64,000 nucleotides of DNA from JACPVF01 sp964502095 (GCA_964502095.1 CAZCUF010000004.1:62001-126000), one strand, 5' to 3'. Counted from the first letter of the stretch, positions 41,591 through 52,078 are shown. A program made the numbers and translations. Notes: generated from the sequence alone by a model not told the origin.

Positions 41591-42952
41591 ATGCAAAAAT
41601 ACCGCCCCCAACTTGTGTTCGGCGCCCTCCTCATTGCCATAAGCTTATTCTTCGGAGTGAAGTTTTTTTTCAGCTCCGCCTATGTTCCGATTCATGGGTT
41701 ATCCACCCCGGTCAATACAGATTCGCATGTTTACTACGTATCCGTAAGCGGATCGGATGCGAATGCCGGGACACAAGCCCAGCCGTGGAAAACCATCCAA
41801 AAAGCCGCCAACTCCGGCAGTGGCACGATCTACGTGCTGGCCGGCACCTATCCCGAACGCGTCAAAATTACACGAGCCGGATTGACGTTCATGGCACAAG
41901 GCGTCGTGAACATGAAGGGCTTTACCATCACAGCTAACAATACGACTATAAAGGGTTTCAATATTTCCACGTCTGTAGTCACCGACCCGGATGGTTTTGG
42001 CATCAAAGTCAGCGCCAGCGGCTGTCTTTTGGAAGGCAACTATATCCACGATACCGGGCGTGACGGCGTCCTGCTCGACAACTCAACCAGCCAATGTGTG
42101 GTTCGGAACAACACATTTGTACATCCCAGCCAATCGGGAGTTGATGTGCGCGGAACGAATAATATTATCGAGAGTAACGACATCTCCGGCACCTACCAGC
42201 ATCCTCCTCAATGGGCCAACCCTCCCAGCTGGGTGGATGCCGACGGGATCCACTTCTTCGGCTCCGGACACATTATCCGCGGCAACTATATTCACGATAT
42301 TCATTATGGCATTCCTGAAAATATAGATCCCCACATTGATTGCTTCCAAACCTGGTCAGATTCCTCGAAGGGAGGAAGTGGCAGCAACATTCTATTTGAT
42401 AGGAATTATTGCAACAACCCTGAGACCATGGATGGCCTTGCTGGAAAGGCGTGGCAAATTCAGGGTGATGCACCCAACCTTCTGATAAGAAACAATGTTG
42501 TTCATGCAAACCTAATTGCAATAATTAGCGATACACGCAATTTAACAATAATTAATAATACGTTTGCAGGAGACCCCAATAATCAATTTTCTCAGGGAAT
42601 ATATCTATACAATAGTATCGATACAACTATAGAAAATAATATTTTCGCCTATCAGGAAAATGGGATAGGCTCAATATGGCCGGATGCCATATCCGAAGCA
42701 TCCTTAAAAGCAGGATATAATTGCGTCTTTAGAGCGGGCGGTATCCCATGGCGCGCGCAGGACCCTGGAGATGTATGGGGATTAAATCCACTTTTTATCA
42801 ATGAAACTACAGGCAACTATCATTTGAAGGCCGATTCGCCCTGCATAGATAAAGGCATGTCCCAGGTTGACAACCCAATCGATTTCGATGGGACCCCAAG
42901 GCCACAAGGCGCCGGATATGACATGGGCGCATTTGAATTTTCGGGGCAATAG
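41591..42952 (+). CDS. Secreted right-handed parallel beta-helix protein (NosD/pectate-lyase-like)
   Basis: 453 residues. An N-terminal signal or anchor helix (about 8-30) is followed by a DUF1565-like start (YYVSVSGSDANAGTQAQPWKTIQKA). Many repeats of the type NNTFVHPSQSGVDVRGTNNIIESNDIS then build a beta helix. The C-terminal DFDGTPRPQGAGYDMGAFEF motif is common in Chloroflexota and Bacteroidota surface proteins. It likely binds or cleaves polysaccharide. It is the only plus-strand gene of the polysaccharide region, and base composition becomes AT-rich in its 3' half. Confidence 0.8.
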   Translation: MQKYRPQLVFGALLIAISLFFGVKFFFSSAYVPIHGLSTPVNTDSHVYYVSVSGSDANAGTQAQPWKTIQKAANSGSGTIYVLAGTYPERVKITRAGLTFMAQGVVNMKGFTITANNTTIKGFNISTSVVTDPDGFGIKVSASGCLLEGNYIHDTGRDGVLLDNSTSQCVVRNNTFVHPSQSGVDVRGTNNIIESNDISGTYQHPPQWANPPSWVDADGIHFFGSGHIIRGNYIHDIHYGIPENIDPHIDCFQTWSDSSKGGSGSNILFDRNYCNNPETMDGLAGKAWQIQGDAPNLLIRNNVVHANLIAIISDTRNLTIINNTFAGDPNNQFSQGIYLYNSIDTTIENNIFAYQENGIGSIWPDAISEASLKAGYNCVFRAGGIPWRAQDPGDVWGLNPLFINETTGNYHLKADSPCIDKGMSQVDNPIDFDGTPRPQGAGYDMGAFEFSGQ

Positions 42953-43043
42953 AAAATACCATCGGAAAGTATCCCCCTTACACAAAAAAACAATTTAAGT
43001 TCGTCACACCCAAATCTTAAGACAGAGATCGGCCATACAATTA

Positions 43044-43943
43044 TTAATTAAAATCGCACAACACCTGGTCAATCATATCCAATACATCCGCGTCAATAGT
43101 CATATCAAACTTTCTTGCAAACAACTTGTCCGAATTCATAAATTGATCAAAATGTTGTTTTTGTAAAATTTCGGGATGGCTTGATTTCGACCACATTATA
43201 TGTCTTAAATTGTTATTGACAAGGCTGTTTTTAAGCGGTGAGTTTAAAAGGATGGTTTGGAAAAAGGTTTCATCAGGCAGGGATGTAAATTTAAAAAAGT
43301 TTATATATGTACGATCGCTTTGCACAAGGTTGCCGATATATTCAACACATTCCCTCGTCAAACACCAGTAAGCACTGCCGCCAAATATTGCAAATTTATG
43401 GGGCAGTTTTCTCCGAAACGAAAAAATATTATTCAGACGCAATGGTAAAAGGTTGAGAATCCGGAATCTTAACTGTTTTTCCTTCATAAAAGCAATTCGG
43501 CGACCCAGAAAATTGAGGTGCCAATAATACAGCCGATCCAGTCCCCCATTCTCATTTTCCCAATGCTCACTGGGTAATGGAAAAAACTCGATAAAGCTTT
43601 GTCCGCCACTTGCATTTAAAACCTTTTGAATCTGCTTATTAGATTTTATTGGATAATCTTGTCCTGTGAGTAAAATGACATAATCGTATCGAATATCCGA
43701 TCTCAAAATCACATACATTATATTTAATGTAATCGCCACAGCGTTAAACTCTCCCCAATTACAAACACGGCGTTCCATAAAATAAACATTATTAAAGGCA
43801 TTAAGAGAAGCCCTTATTTCTTCAAATATTTGATTGTCGGTCTTTTTATCGACATGAATGAAGAATGACACATCGCCAGCATTAAGTTTGTGAACCAATC
43901 GCGTGAGTTGTTTGGGCAGTTTATGCGCCAGAATAACATAAGC
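43044..43943 (-). CDS. GT14-family beta-1,6-N-acetylglucosaminyltransferase-like protein (copy 1)
   Basis: About 300 residues (ATG possible at 43952 as the first in-frame start). It resembles the core-2/I-branching family GT14: KIAYVILAHKLPKQLTRLVHKL, FFIHVDKK, YVILLTGQDYPIKSN and FFPLPSEHWENENGG. Such enzymes add a beta-1,6-linked sugar branch. The neighbouring gene is a clear paralog. No membrane segment is seen, so it is a cytoplasmic transferase acting on lipid-linked glycan. Confidence 0.75.
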   Translation of the reverse strand, partial: AYVILAHKLPKQLTRLVHKLNAGDVSFFIHVDKKTDNQIFEEIRASLNAFNNVYFMERRVCNWGEFNAVAITLNIMYVILRSDIRYDYVILLTGQDYPIKSNKQIQKVLNASGGQSFIEFFPLPSEHWENENGGLDRLYYWHLNFLGRRIAFMKEKQLRFRILNLLPLRLNNIFSFRRKLPHKFAIFGGSAYWCLTRECVEYIGNLVQSDRTYINFFKFTSLPDETFFQTILLNSPLKNSLVNNNLRHIMWSKSSHPEILQKQHFDQFMNSDKLFARKFDMTIDADVLDMIDQVLCDFN

Positions 43944-44073
43944 AATTTTCATAATTCTTCGCTAAAAACAACAATATGGAAGTCTGTTGAATTATTGAAG
44001 CAGAAAGAAATACGTAAAATATTTGGATAACAAGGAGTAACTTCCACGTGATGCTACAACCTTTCCCTATTTG

Positions 44074-44973
44074 TCATGAAATTACCCGATCGATCATATC
44101 CACCAAACCCGGGTTGACGGTCATGTCAAATTTTCTGGCAAACAGCTTGTTAGACTTTATAAGGTTTTCGAAATCCTGGTCGCGTAAATTTTCTGGATGA
44201 CGCGATTTAGACCAAATAATATATCTTAAATTATCATTGACCAGGCGATCTCTTAAGGGCGAATTCAGGAGAACTGTTTGAAAGAAAATTTCTTCTGCTA
44301 TTTTCACATTCTTGAAGAAGTTTACAAATGCGTCGTTTTGTTGCACAAAATTATATATATACTCAGCGCTTTCTCTACTCAGACACCAATATGCACTACC
44401 GCCATATATCCTGAAATCGCCAGGAAAAATTCGCTGCATTGGCAAAATTTTAGCCAAAGCGAACCATATTTGATCTGGAATCAACTTCAAATAGTTATTT
44501 CTTTTAAGAAACGGGAACTCCCACCCGTACCAATGAAGATAAAAATAGTTTACTCTATCAAATCCGCCATTCTCATTCTGCCAATGCTCACTGGGTAGTG
44601 GAAAATATTCTATAAAGGATCGTTCATGACTTTCTTCCAAGACTCTTTGAATACTAATGTTGGATTTTATTGGATAATCCTGCCCCGTAAGCAGGATTAT
44701 ATAATCATACTGAATACTCAATGCGTGTGCCATCCGAATACCCTGCAAAGTTGCCTTTACATGGTTGAAATCGCCATGATAGCGCGCGTAACGATCTAAA
44801 AAATAAATGTTCTTATATCCGCCCAGGGATGCAACTATTTGTTTATACATCGCGGATTTAGCTTTTTTATCAACGTGAATAAAGAATGTAACATCGTCAG
44901 CGTTAAGCCTATGCACAAGACGTATCAACTGATCAGGCAACTGATGTGCGAGAATGATATAAACAATGTTCAT
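44074..44973 (-). CDS. GT14-family beta-1,6-N-acetylglucosaminyltransferase-like protein (copy 2)
   Basis: 299 residues from ATG 44973; an in-frame GTG at 44982 is an alternative. It shares with its neighbour the AHQLPDQLIRLVHRL start, FFIHVDKKAKS, YIILLTGQDYPIKSN, YFPLPSEHWQNENGG and an end reading KLFARKFDMTV. This shows a tandem duplication followed by divergence. The differing middle regions suggest different acceptors. Confidence 0.78.
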   Translation of the reverse strand: MNIVYIILAHQLPDQLIRLVHRLNADDVTFFIHVDKKAKSAMYKQIVASLGGYKNIYFLDRYARYHGDFNHVKATLQGIRMAHALSIQYDYIILLTGQDYPIKSNISIQRVLEESHERSFIEYFPLPSEHWQNENGGFDRVNYFYLHWYGWEFPFLKRNNYLKLIPDQIWFALAKILPMQRIFPGDFRIYGGSAYWCLSRESAEYIYNFVQQNDAFVNFFKNVKIAEEIFFQTVLLNSPLRDRLVNDNLRYIIWSKSRHPENLRDQDFENLIKSNKLFARKFDMTVNPGLVDMIDRVIS

Positions 44974-45054
44974 AGATTCCACTGTCTCGAAAAGCTATCT
45001 TTGTCCCAAAGGGATATCCATCATTGACAAATATTTTACAAAATCTCGATCAGG

Positions 45055-46239
45055 CTAATCGACAAAAAGTCTTCCCGACTTATCAAGAGAGATCGTTCCA
45101 GTATACGCATGCTCTTTATCTAATTCTTGCAATTGACTGCGCGTTTTCCACCAATTTGCGACGCGGCAGGGGAGGGCGTGCCAATAGCCGCCGCCATCCT
45201 TCATGGAACGCAAAAAATCAAGATAGATATTCAATGTATTATCATCTTTCAGATAATCAGGATGAGTATTAAGAAGTACCATGCCATTATATTTTCTTAT
45301 AAAATCAACCTTTTCAAGCCAGATCCGCGGGGTTGTCTCTCCTAACACTGCTGTAAGCGTATAATCCTGTACAAGCGTATATGGCAATTCCACAAAATTT
45401 CCCAAAAAATACGGCCAGACACACAAAGTACCTCCCGGAATAGGCTCAAAGGGGTCAGTATCAAAGAAGGATAAATCATATTCGATATTGAGTGTTTGCA
45501 TCCATTCCGGATTACGGTGAGTCAGAGGAGCTCTAAAGCCGGCTATCTTAAATTCCTGCAAATATGCATTGATTTTAGCCGCCTTCCTATCAAATGTCGA
45601 TCTGGAGTTAAACAGTTTACCATCGTGCTTCAAACCATGACAACCCACTTCAAAGCCACGATCCCGCAATTCCTCAATTAATTTCATGTCCAAAGGATAT
45701 TTCTCCATCACAAAGTTAAACGAGGATCGAAATCCCAGGCCTTCTTCCACATTAGCAATATCACGAACAAAAGCTTGACCATCTGCAGTTTCAATATCAT
45801 GGGTCAAAACAAGAGCAAATTGATGGCCTTCAGGCCAAAAACTCCTGTAAGAAATGGTGCGGTTGCCAGTAGCAATCAAAAGTTGACGCATTACTTCCCA
45901 TTGAAACATGGCGTACCTAGAATCGATCGGCCAATTAATCTGCGACTTCCTAGAAGCAGGCGCGCTATAATATTTCCGCATTAGCCGGGTTAATTGCCTC
46001 GGCAAATACGGCTTAATTAGATAATACAACCTTTTCGCTAATGACAGATTCCAATGATGTGGGCCAAACCGACCTTCGCCCAAAGTTAATTCAACTAACT
46101 TATTCTGATTTGTTTCATTATCAGCGAAATCCAATAACGAAATGGATTTTCGGATTGCTTCCTGCCAAAAACGATCTTCAATAACCGGCATGGGCAACCA
46201 AAACTTAGACGGCCCGTTTGAACTCCAAAGATTAGTCAT
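45055..46239 (-). CDS. Polysaccharide deacetylase-family protein
   Basis: 394 residues. The NodB-type core has the metal Asp in LVLTHDIETADG, the His pair in VGCHGLKHDG, an Arg in FRAPLTHRNPEW and a late His in VLLNTHPDYL. No signal peptide is visible, so it may act in the cytoplasm or have a different substrate from secreted chitin deacetylases. It sits among glycosyltransferases and probably trims acetyl groups from the polymer or its precursor. Confidence 0.8.
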   Translation of the reverse strand: MTNLWSSNGPSKFWLPMPVIEDRFWQEAIRKSISLLDFADNETNQNKLVELTLGEGRFGPHHWNLSLAKRLYYLIKPYLPRQLTRLMRKYYSAPASRKSQINWPIDSRYAMFQWEVMRQLLIATGNRTISYRSFWPEGHQFALVLTHDIETADGQAFVRDIANVEEGLGFRSSFNFVMEKYPLDMKLIEELRDRGFEVGCHGLKHDGKLFNSRSTFDRKAAKINAYLQEFKIAGFRAPLTHRNPEWMQTLNIEYDLSFFDTDPFEPIPGGTLCVWPYFLGNFVELPYTLVQDYTLTAVLGETTPRIWLEKVDFIRKYNGMVLLNTHPDYLKDDNTLNIYLDFLRSMKDGGGYWHALPCRVANWWKTRSQLQELDKEHAYTGTISLDKSGRLFVD

Positions 46240-46286
46240 TGTTACAGTCCAGCCTCAAAATGTCTTCGAAATGATCATTAGAAAGC

Positions 46287-47339
46287 TCAGGCAGAGTGGC
46301 TATAGAACAATTCGCCAATCAAACGGCACATCCAAACTGGTGAGCGTTGTATAATAGTTGTTAGCAAACGGCGCGGAACTTCGAATCGAGAAGTATGCAA
46401 AGGGGGACTATCCGCCAAAATTGTATAATTTAACGATTGTTCTTCACTTCCCCAACCGCGTTTGAAATCGCGCAATCCGTCATTGTCAATATCAGTTCTT
46501 CCCCAGTCAAATAGTTTATAACCGTTCTCACATCCCCAGCAAATAGCATTCCAAAAAATTGCATCATTCGGACGAAATTTCCAGAATCTGGGGTCAGAAG
46601 CCCCGAACTTATACGTAAGTGTTTCATTGAAGTGCAGAAAAACAGCCCCCGCCAAAAGTTGTCGTTCTTGATACGCCAATAAAATAAAGCCTAATCCCTG
46701 CGAAATTAAACGCTCCCAAAGAATGCGAAAGAAACGGATTGGTTGCACGGGTACGCCCAATCGCCGACGGGTTCGAAGGTGCAGATTATAAAATAGATAC
46801 ATGTCTTCCAAAGTCTCTCCTCGCTTAACAACGACCTCCAGTTTTTCTGACTGACGAATATGTCGTTGTACCTGAGACTTGCTAAACTTGCGAAATACCT
46901 TGGCAGGATCGTCATTCAAATATGTAAAATGTTGATAAAAACTTTCGCCGGAATATGTATCGATGCGAGTAGACAGTGGCCAACGTATCTGAAGTTCCGA
47001 CAAACCCTTTTGCCTTCGCCATTGCTGAAGATCTAATATTAATTTGTCTAAATTTTTCTTGTCAACAGCCATTGGAGAGCAAGAATCACTAAACGGCAGA
47101 CTGATCATCCTTCGCCCAGTCAGCCAACTATTTATCTCTATCATCGGAATCCCTCCCTGCATTTTCCCATTTTCGTCTAAAGAAGCCAATAAATATGGAG
47201 TATATCCATAGCATTCGACAAGGAATTCAATCCAACTTGGATGATGAAAAATATTTACATTTGGCTGCTGTAAAATAAACTTATTCCAAATTTCGCTGTT
47301 TAATGGAAGTTCCGTCAATGGCATAGGCCTAGCTTTCAT
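46287..47339 (-). CDS. FemAB/GNAT-fold transferase
   Basis: 350 residues. The double GNAT arrangement of FemAB-like proteins is suggested by the segments FHHPSWIEFLVECYGYTPY, KFSKSQVQRHIRQSEKLEVVV and NDAIFWNAICWGCENGYKLFDWGRTD. Members in polysaccharide loci transfer amino acids or acyl groups to sugars; the exact donor cannot be read. The ATG at 47339 overlaps the end of the upstream glycosyltransferase gene by 11 bases. Confidence 0.78.
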   Translation of the reverse strand: MKARPMPLTELPLNSEIWNKFILQQPNVNIFHHPSWIEFLVECYGYTPYLLASLDENGKMQGGIPMIEINSWLTGRRMISLPFSDSCSPMAVDKKNLDKLILDLQQWRRQKGLSELQIRWPLSTRIDTYSGESFYQHFTYLNDDPAKVFRKFSKSQVQRHIRQSEKLEVVVKRGETLEDMYLFYNLHLRTRRRLGVPVQPIRFFRILWERLISQGLGFILLAYQERQLLAGAVFLHFNETLTYKFGASDPRFWKFRPNDAIFWNAICWGCENGYKLFDWGRTDIDNDGLRDFKRGWGSEEQSLNYTILADSPPLHTSRFEVPRRLLTTIIQRSPVWMCRLIGELFYSHSA

Positions 47340-48507
47340 TGATCAAAACATGAATAATATTCATATACGTTCTTTCCATATTTGCCCAAGAATACTGCTG
47401 GTTAAATTTACTTAAGTTCTTTATGGCTGTAACAAGCCTGGATGGCTCACGATACAATTCGATAATTCGTTGCGCCATGTCTTTTGCGTTGTCCGGCTCG
47501 TAGTAAAAGGCGCTATCATCGTCAAAATACTGGCGGATAACCTTTAACCGCGGCGCAATTGCCGGGATTCCCATTGCGGCATATTCCAACATCTTAACTG
47601 GCAACATCCAATTCTTATAATCCTCGTTATACTTACGATTTCCAATGATTCCGAGGTCAACCTCAGCCAAAAGTCCCGGTAATTTCTCAACAGGGACCCA
47701 TCCTATAAATTCAACAACATCATGTAAAGAATACTTTATAACCAATTGCCTTAACTGAGGCATAAATTCCCCGTCACCTATGATTACAAGTTTTAAATAT
47801 TCACAAAAAGGCTGCGCGCGCCAAACAGCTTCCAATATTAAATCTAAACCCAAGCGCTCAGCCACAGTTCCATGATAGCCCAATTTAATACCGTTCACAT
47901 CCATTTTTGCGGGGAGAGGGGTGAAAATTGCGGGGTTCGCAAGGTTCATCACGATGCTTATCTTGCCAGACAAGATACCATGTCCTATTAAAGTTTCTCT
48001 ATGTAATACATTAGTTGTAATTACGTGATTCGCAAATATAGAGCTGATTCGTTCTTCCATTCGCATCAAATGAATCAATGGATGATTTAATGGCACGGAA
48101 AATTTTGTCGCATAATATTCCGGCATGGTATCGTGAATATCTAAAATTATCTTGGCGCCCAATATTTTGGGCAGTAAAGATGCGAATACGAGAAAATCCG
48201 GCATATTATGTACATGCACAACGTCATAGCGTTCTCGAAAAAAGGCCAAAGCGACTCGAAAAGTCGATATGATAAAAAAGCTTATTTGTGAAAGCACATA
48301 AGGCAATAATTTTTTGCTCCACACCTTCTGCATTAAGCAAAAGACACGCAAGCCGGCCGCGGTTGGTTCGATATCACCCAATGCAAAAACATCTACTCGA
48401 TAGCCGTTTTTCAACAAAATATCCACATAATTCTTTATGCGCGCATCGGTAAAATAATTGGCATATGCGATCATACATATCGAACGAGGCACACGATTTG
48501 ATGTCAT
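47329..48507 (-). CDS. GT4-family glycosyltransferase
   Basis: 392 residues, GT-B fold. The N-terminal domain contains YDVVHVHNMPDFLVFASLLPK, and the C-terminal nucleotide-sugar domain contains LGYHGTVAERLGLDLILEA, LVIIGDGEF and the final MLEYAAMGIPAIAPRL. It transfers a sugar with retention of configuration; sugar specificity is unknown. It overlaps the FemAB-like gene, so it is part of the same transcript. Confidence 0.88.
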   Translation of the reverse strand: MTSNRVPRSICMIAYANYFTDARIKNYVDILLKNGYRVDVFALGDIEPTAAGLRVFCLMQKVWSKKLLPYVLSQISFFIISTFRVALAFFRERYDVVHVHNMPDFLVFASLLPKILGAKIILDIHDTMPEYYATKFSVPLNHPLIHLMRMEERISSIFANHVITTNVLHRETLIGHGILSGKISIVMNLANPAIFTPLPAKMDVNGIKLGYHGTVAERLGLDLILEAVWRAQPFCEYLKLVIIGDGEFMPQLRQLVIKYSLHDVVEFIGWVPVEKLPGLLAEVDLGIIGNRKYNEDYKNWMLPVKMLEYAAMGIPAIAPRLKVIRQYFDDDSAFYYEPDNAKDMAQRIIELYREPSRLVTAIKNLSKFNQQYSWANMERTYMNIIHVLINES

Positions 48508-48627
48508 AGTTCGCGATTAGAATCCTTATAAAGGAGAAATGTGCTGGACAAAAAGGCCATTCCATTGGAAATAGCGCTGGCTGGACAGATATTCAAATAA
48601 AAATAGCGCGTCGGGCGTTCATTTATT

Positions 48628-50778
48628 TCATGTAGTTGTCTTTTGAACCGACTGTTCCTCCTTAAGAACACCGACCAATATTTCATCTAAAGTCATAGAT
48701 GGCCGCCAACCCAATTGTTCCTGAATCTTTAACGTCGAATAGTAAATGTCTCTGCATTCACTTCTTACTACAAACTTCGACAATCGCGGCGGAAGAAGCG
48801 GATTCTTTCCGCTAGCTCTCCATTCCAACAATTGCGCGCCCAAAAGCATTACGAACTTAGGCACCGATATCCTGATTGACTTTTCTCCCGTGATCGCTTC
48901 GCATTTCCTTGAAAACTCCCGAGCACTGAACTGCGGTTCATCAACCACATTATAGACTTGACCGATTGCTTGAGGAGAAATTGAAGCAAGAAGCATACAA
49001 TCCACTGCATTTTGAATATAAGTATTAGGGCTATGATTTCTTCCTGAACCGATAGCAAATTTCAAGAACCCAAGCTGGATTAACCCTTTATTTAATGATC
49101 GCTTCGTCGACGGTCCATATAGGCTACCGAATCGTAAAACAGTAACAGGCAGTCCCGAATCCTCGTAAAATTTGACAGCTAGTTTATCTGCTTCAATTTT
49201 CGTACGCATATAGTTTGCGAAGAGATCGGAGACTACTGGATATGCGCTATTCTCATCAACTTTCCCGTTCGATAAACCATAAACAATTACAGAACTGGCA
49301 TGAATCACTTGTCTGACGCCCATTTGAAGTGCCGCTTTTAATATATTTTCAGTGCCGCGGACGTTTGTGGCGACATGTACATCCAAAGGCAAATAATTCC
49401 TTGTGACTGCCGCGCAGTGATACACTACCGATACTCCTCGCATAGCAGACTCAAGTGATGCCAAGTCCTGAATATCACCACAAGCTATTTCTGCAATTGA
49501 CTCAATTTCTTTTGGAACGCGATGAATGGAACGCACCAATACCCGAACATCGACGCCACTGCGCGCCAGCGCTTTAACCAGATAATATCCCAAGTTTCCT
49601 GTCGCACCAGTTACCAACACTTTCCCTTTAATACCACCGTCCCTTACTATTCGCTTTTCTATTTCAGTTTCAGGAGCTATTTTCTTAACAATCTTCGAAA
49701 CTGTTCCCGGATTCGATACCGATTCCGGAAGTTCTTTCCAAGTAGCTTCCATAACCCGGATCATTTTTCTGCCATCCACGCCGCTCACTGGCAATGCAGT
49801 CCCATTCTGCAGCGCCTCATAGAACGCCTTAAGATGATTGCGCAACCCGGGATTTCTCTTAATCAATCCCAATAGCACTTTAGTAGTATTAGTTATGGTA
49901 TAGGCCGCGAGCTGACTGCTTTCTTCAAGGTTATAAAGAACTTTTGATATCATACCGGGAGCACGAAGGACTCTATGAAGGGTGCAAACCTCGTTCGCCA
50001 AGTCGGCATGGATGATCCCTTTTGTGCCATAAATATCAATGTACTTTGCATATGGTTGTATTTGCATTGATATGACCAAAGTAGCCGACGCGTTTTCGCC
50101 TTTTAGCAGGACGCATAGCTCCGTTGGGAGGCCATTGTCATTAAGTTCCTGACCGAAAGTCACACCCGCCACCGATAGGTCGCCAGGTGCAAACTCCTCA
50201 GCCAGATAAATCATATGAGGATAGAAATTTGTAAATGCACTACCAGGTAAACGCCAAGCCCAATGGGAACGTCCGGCTATACCTCTATAATCATCAGCGG
50301 CGCCCGGCATGCCATAAAACCCATTAACATGAATTACCCTTCCAATCTCACCTCGTTGAACAAGTTGGCGCGCCTTAATAATACAAGGATTAAACAAATA
50401 GTTATGGTCCGTAGCCAACATGACGTTATTTTTCCGGGCAATTTCTATCATTCGATCAGCCTCTACAGTAGTCAATGCCATAGGCTTCTCGACAATCACA
50501 TGACACCCCGCCTCCATAGCACGTATGGCTATATCAGCATGTGTTACTGGAGGAGTAAGAACATGAACCACATTGGGACGTTCTTGTTGGAGAAGTTCAT
50601 CCAAACTCTGATAGGCCTGCGCATTCTTTATTGTTCTCGTTAAAGCTTCAGCACGAATCCGGTCTTGATCACAAACTCCCACAATCTCAATCGACTCTAA
50701 CTCCTTCAGTGCCGAAATATGTTCTTTGCCAAACTCCCCTCCCCCGACCAACGCGACCTTCAAAATTTTATTATCCAT
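48628..50778 (-). CDS. Fusion of Gfo/Idh/MocA oxidoreductase and NAD-dependent epimerase/dehydratase
   Basis: 716 residues in one frame. Residues 1-352 are a MocA-type oxidoreductase: Rossmann motif VALVGGGEFGKEH and HVIVEKPMAL. Residues 385-716 are an extended SDR: GATGNLGYYLVKAL, the catalytic YMRTK and LRFGSLYGPS. Both halves have normal full length, joined by a charged linker. The start is ATG 50778 with AAGGA upstream; earlier in-frame ATGs have no site. Two sugar-modifying steps may be channelled, but no substrate can be named. Confidence 0.85.
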   Translation of the reverse strand: MDNKILKVALVGGGEFGKEHISALKELESIEIVGVCDQDRIRAEALTRTIKNAQAYQSLDELLQQERPNVVHVLTPPVTHADIAIRAMEAGCHVIVEKPMALTTVEADRMIEIARKNNVMLATDHNYLFNPCIIKARQLVQRGEIGRVIHVNGFYGMPGAADDYRGIAGRSHWAWRLPGSAFTNFYPHMIYLAEEFAPGDLSVAGVTFGQELNDNGLPTELCVLLKGENASATLVISMQIQPYAKYIDIYGTKGIIHADLANEVCTLHRVLRAPGMISKVLYNLEESSQLAAYTITNTTKVLLGLIKRNPGLRNHLKAFYEALQNGTALPVSGVDGRKMIRVMEATWKELPESVSNPGTVSKIVKKIAPETEIEKRIVRDGGIKGKVLVTGATGNLGYYLVKALARSGVDVRVLVRSIHRVPKEIESIAEIACGDIQDLASLESAMRGVSVVYHCAAVTRNYLPLDVHVATNVRGTENILKAALQMGVRQVIHASSVIVYGLSNGKVDENSAYPVVSDLFANYMRTKIEADKLAVKFYEDSGLPVTVLRFGSLYGPSTKRSLNKGLIQLGFLKFAIGSGRNHSPNTYIQNAVDCMLLASISPQAIGQVYNVVDEPQFSAREFSRKCEAITGEKSIRISVPKFVMLLGAQLLEWRASGKNPLLPPRLSKFVVRSECRDIYYSTLKIQEQLGWRPSMTLDEILVGVLKEEQSVQKTTT

Positions 50779-50821
50779 TTGTGGTTTTTCCTTCGGAAAT
50801 GTCTTCATCCAATGCCAGGAA

Positions 50822-51961
50822 TTAGTCTGGATGCGCCAATTTATTAAGCAGATAGGCAGATGCTTCAGCATTCGAGAGTGAAAATAATTTCTCTGCGATT
50901 GTCCGGTTTCTTTCACCCAGCGTCTTCAATAATTCCCGCGACCCATATAACTTCCTAATTGCATCTGCCAAGCCATCCACGTCATTCTCGTTAACAAGCA
51001 CTTCAGGCACAACGCGGGGAATTTCAACATGTCGAGTAGTGATGACAGGTTTTCCAAACGACATGGCCTCCATCAACACTACAGGGAAACCCTCGGCAAT
51101 GCCAAGGGTGCTGGTTCTACTGGGCAAGCAAAATACGTCACAAGAGCGATACATCGCTTTAAGCGCCGTTCCGCTTAATGACCCAAACAATGCGACCTTA
51201 GATTCCAAGCCAAGCTCTTTAACTAACTCAGGCACATTAACTTCATTGGGGCGATCATGTTTGCCGCCAACAATCCACACCTCAATATCATCATAATTTA
51301 ATGACTTTACTGCCCGCAACAAGATCTCGTGACCCTTCCGTTCATCATATTGAGAAACAATCAAGATGACAAATTTCTTCTCAGGCTTATAATCGTCTGT
51401 ATCCACACTACAGCGAACAACTTCAACAGAGGCGGGGTCTATATGAAACCGATTAAACAATAACTCTCTATTATAGTCAGTTACAGTTATAATCTGATCA
51501 CACGCGTTCAGAGCATGGACAAAGAGTCTTGGGTTCGGATTCCTGTAAAGTTCATAGGCATGCAAAATAACCATTTGCGGCTTCTTTAATATCTTCTTGC
51601 AGAAATAACCAATAAAAAGCTTGCGATCGCCACTAATGGAATAAATTACATCAATTTCTTTCATGCGCACAGCAAAATATTCGGCAATAAAGAAATCGAT
51701 AGCCGCTCGAAACTTCAGCGATTCTAAAAAGAGCGAAAAGTAACGAAGGGGCGATCTAAAGAAATAAAGCGGTTGTGCAAGAATTACCCATAATGGATGC
51801 CACCGATGAAGACGCCAATTTTCCTTCGCGTTATAAAGACCCGCTTGAAATTTGGTCGGGAAAAGCTCGATATCAATTCCCGCCTCCCCATAAACCAAGA
51901 GTTCGCGGTACGTAAAATGATCTATGCCACGCTTCATTGACAATATAACACCTAGCCGCAT
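50822..51961 (-). CDS. GT4-family glycosyltransferase
   Basis: 379 residues. The C-terminal half is clearly GT4: ILIVSQYDERKGHEILLRAV, VWIVGGKHDRPNEV, LFGSLSGTALKAMYRSCDVFCLPS and LMEAMSFGKPVITTRH. The N-terminal half is less typical (FTYRELLVYGEAGIDIELFP). It resembles colanic-acid-type transferases in layout. Followed 43 bases later by the MocA-SDR fusion gene. Confidence 0.87.
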   Translation of the reverse strand: MRLGVILSMKRGIDHFTYRELLVYGEAGIDIELFPTKFQAGLYNAKENWRLHRWHPLWVILAQPLYFFRSPLRYFSLFLESLKFRAAIDFFIAEYFAVRMKEIDVIYSISGDRKLFIGYFCKKILKKPQMVILHAYELYRNPNPRLFVHALNACDQIITVTDYNRELLFNRFHIDPASVEVVRCSVDTDDYKPEKKFVILIVSQYDERKGHEILLRAVKSLNYDDIEVWIVGGKHDRPNEVNVPELVKELGLESKVALFGSLSGTALKAMYRSCDVFCLPSRTSTLGIAEGFPVVLMEAMSFGKPVITTRHVEIPRVVPEVLVNENDVDGLADAIRKLYGSRELLKTLGERNRTIAEKLFSLSNAEASAYLLNKLAHPD

Positions 51962-52078
51962 TCGGATATCTCTCCTAACTATCTATGATCAATTTTCAGC
52001 AACAAGCAACGTATTTAATATCATTTATTCGTCAAAATATAACTAGCGTTCATACAATCTATCTTCAATCCAATATAA

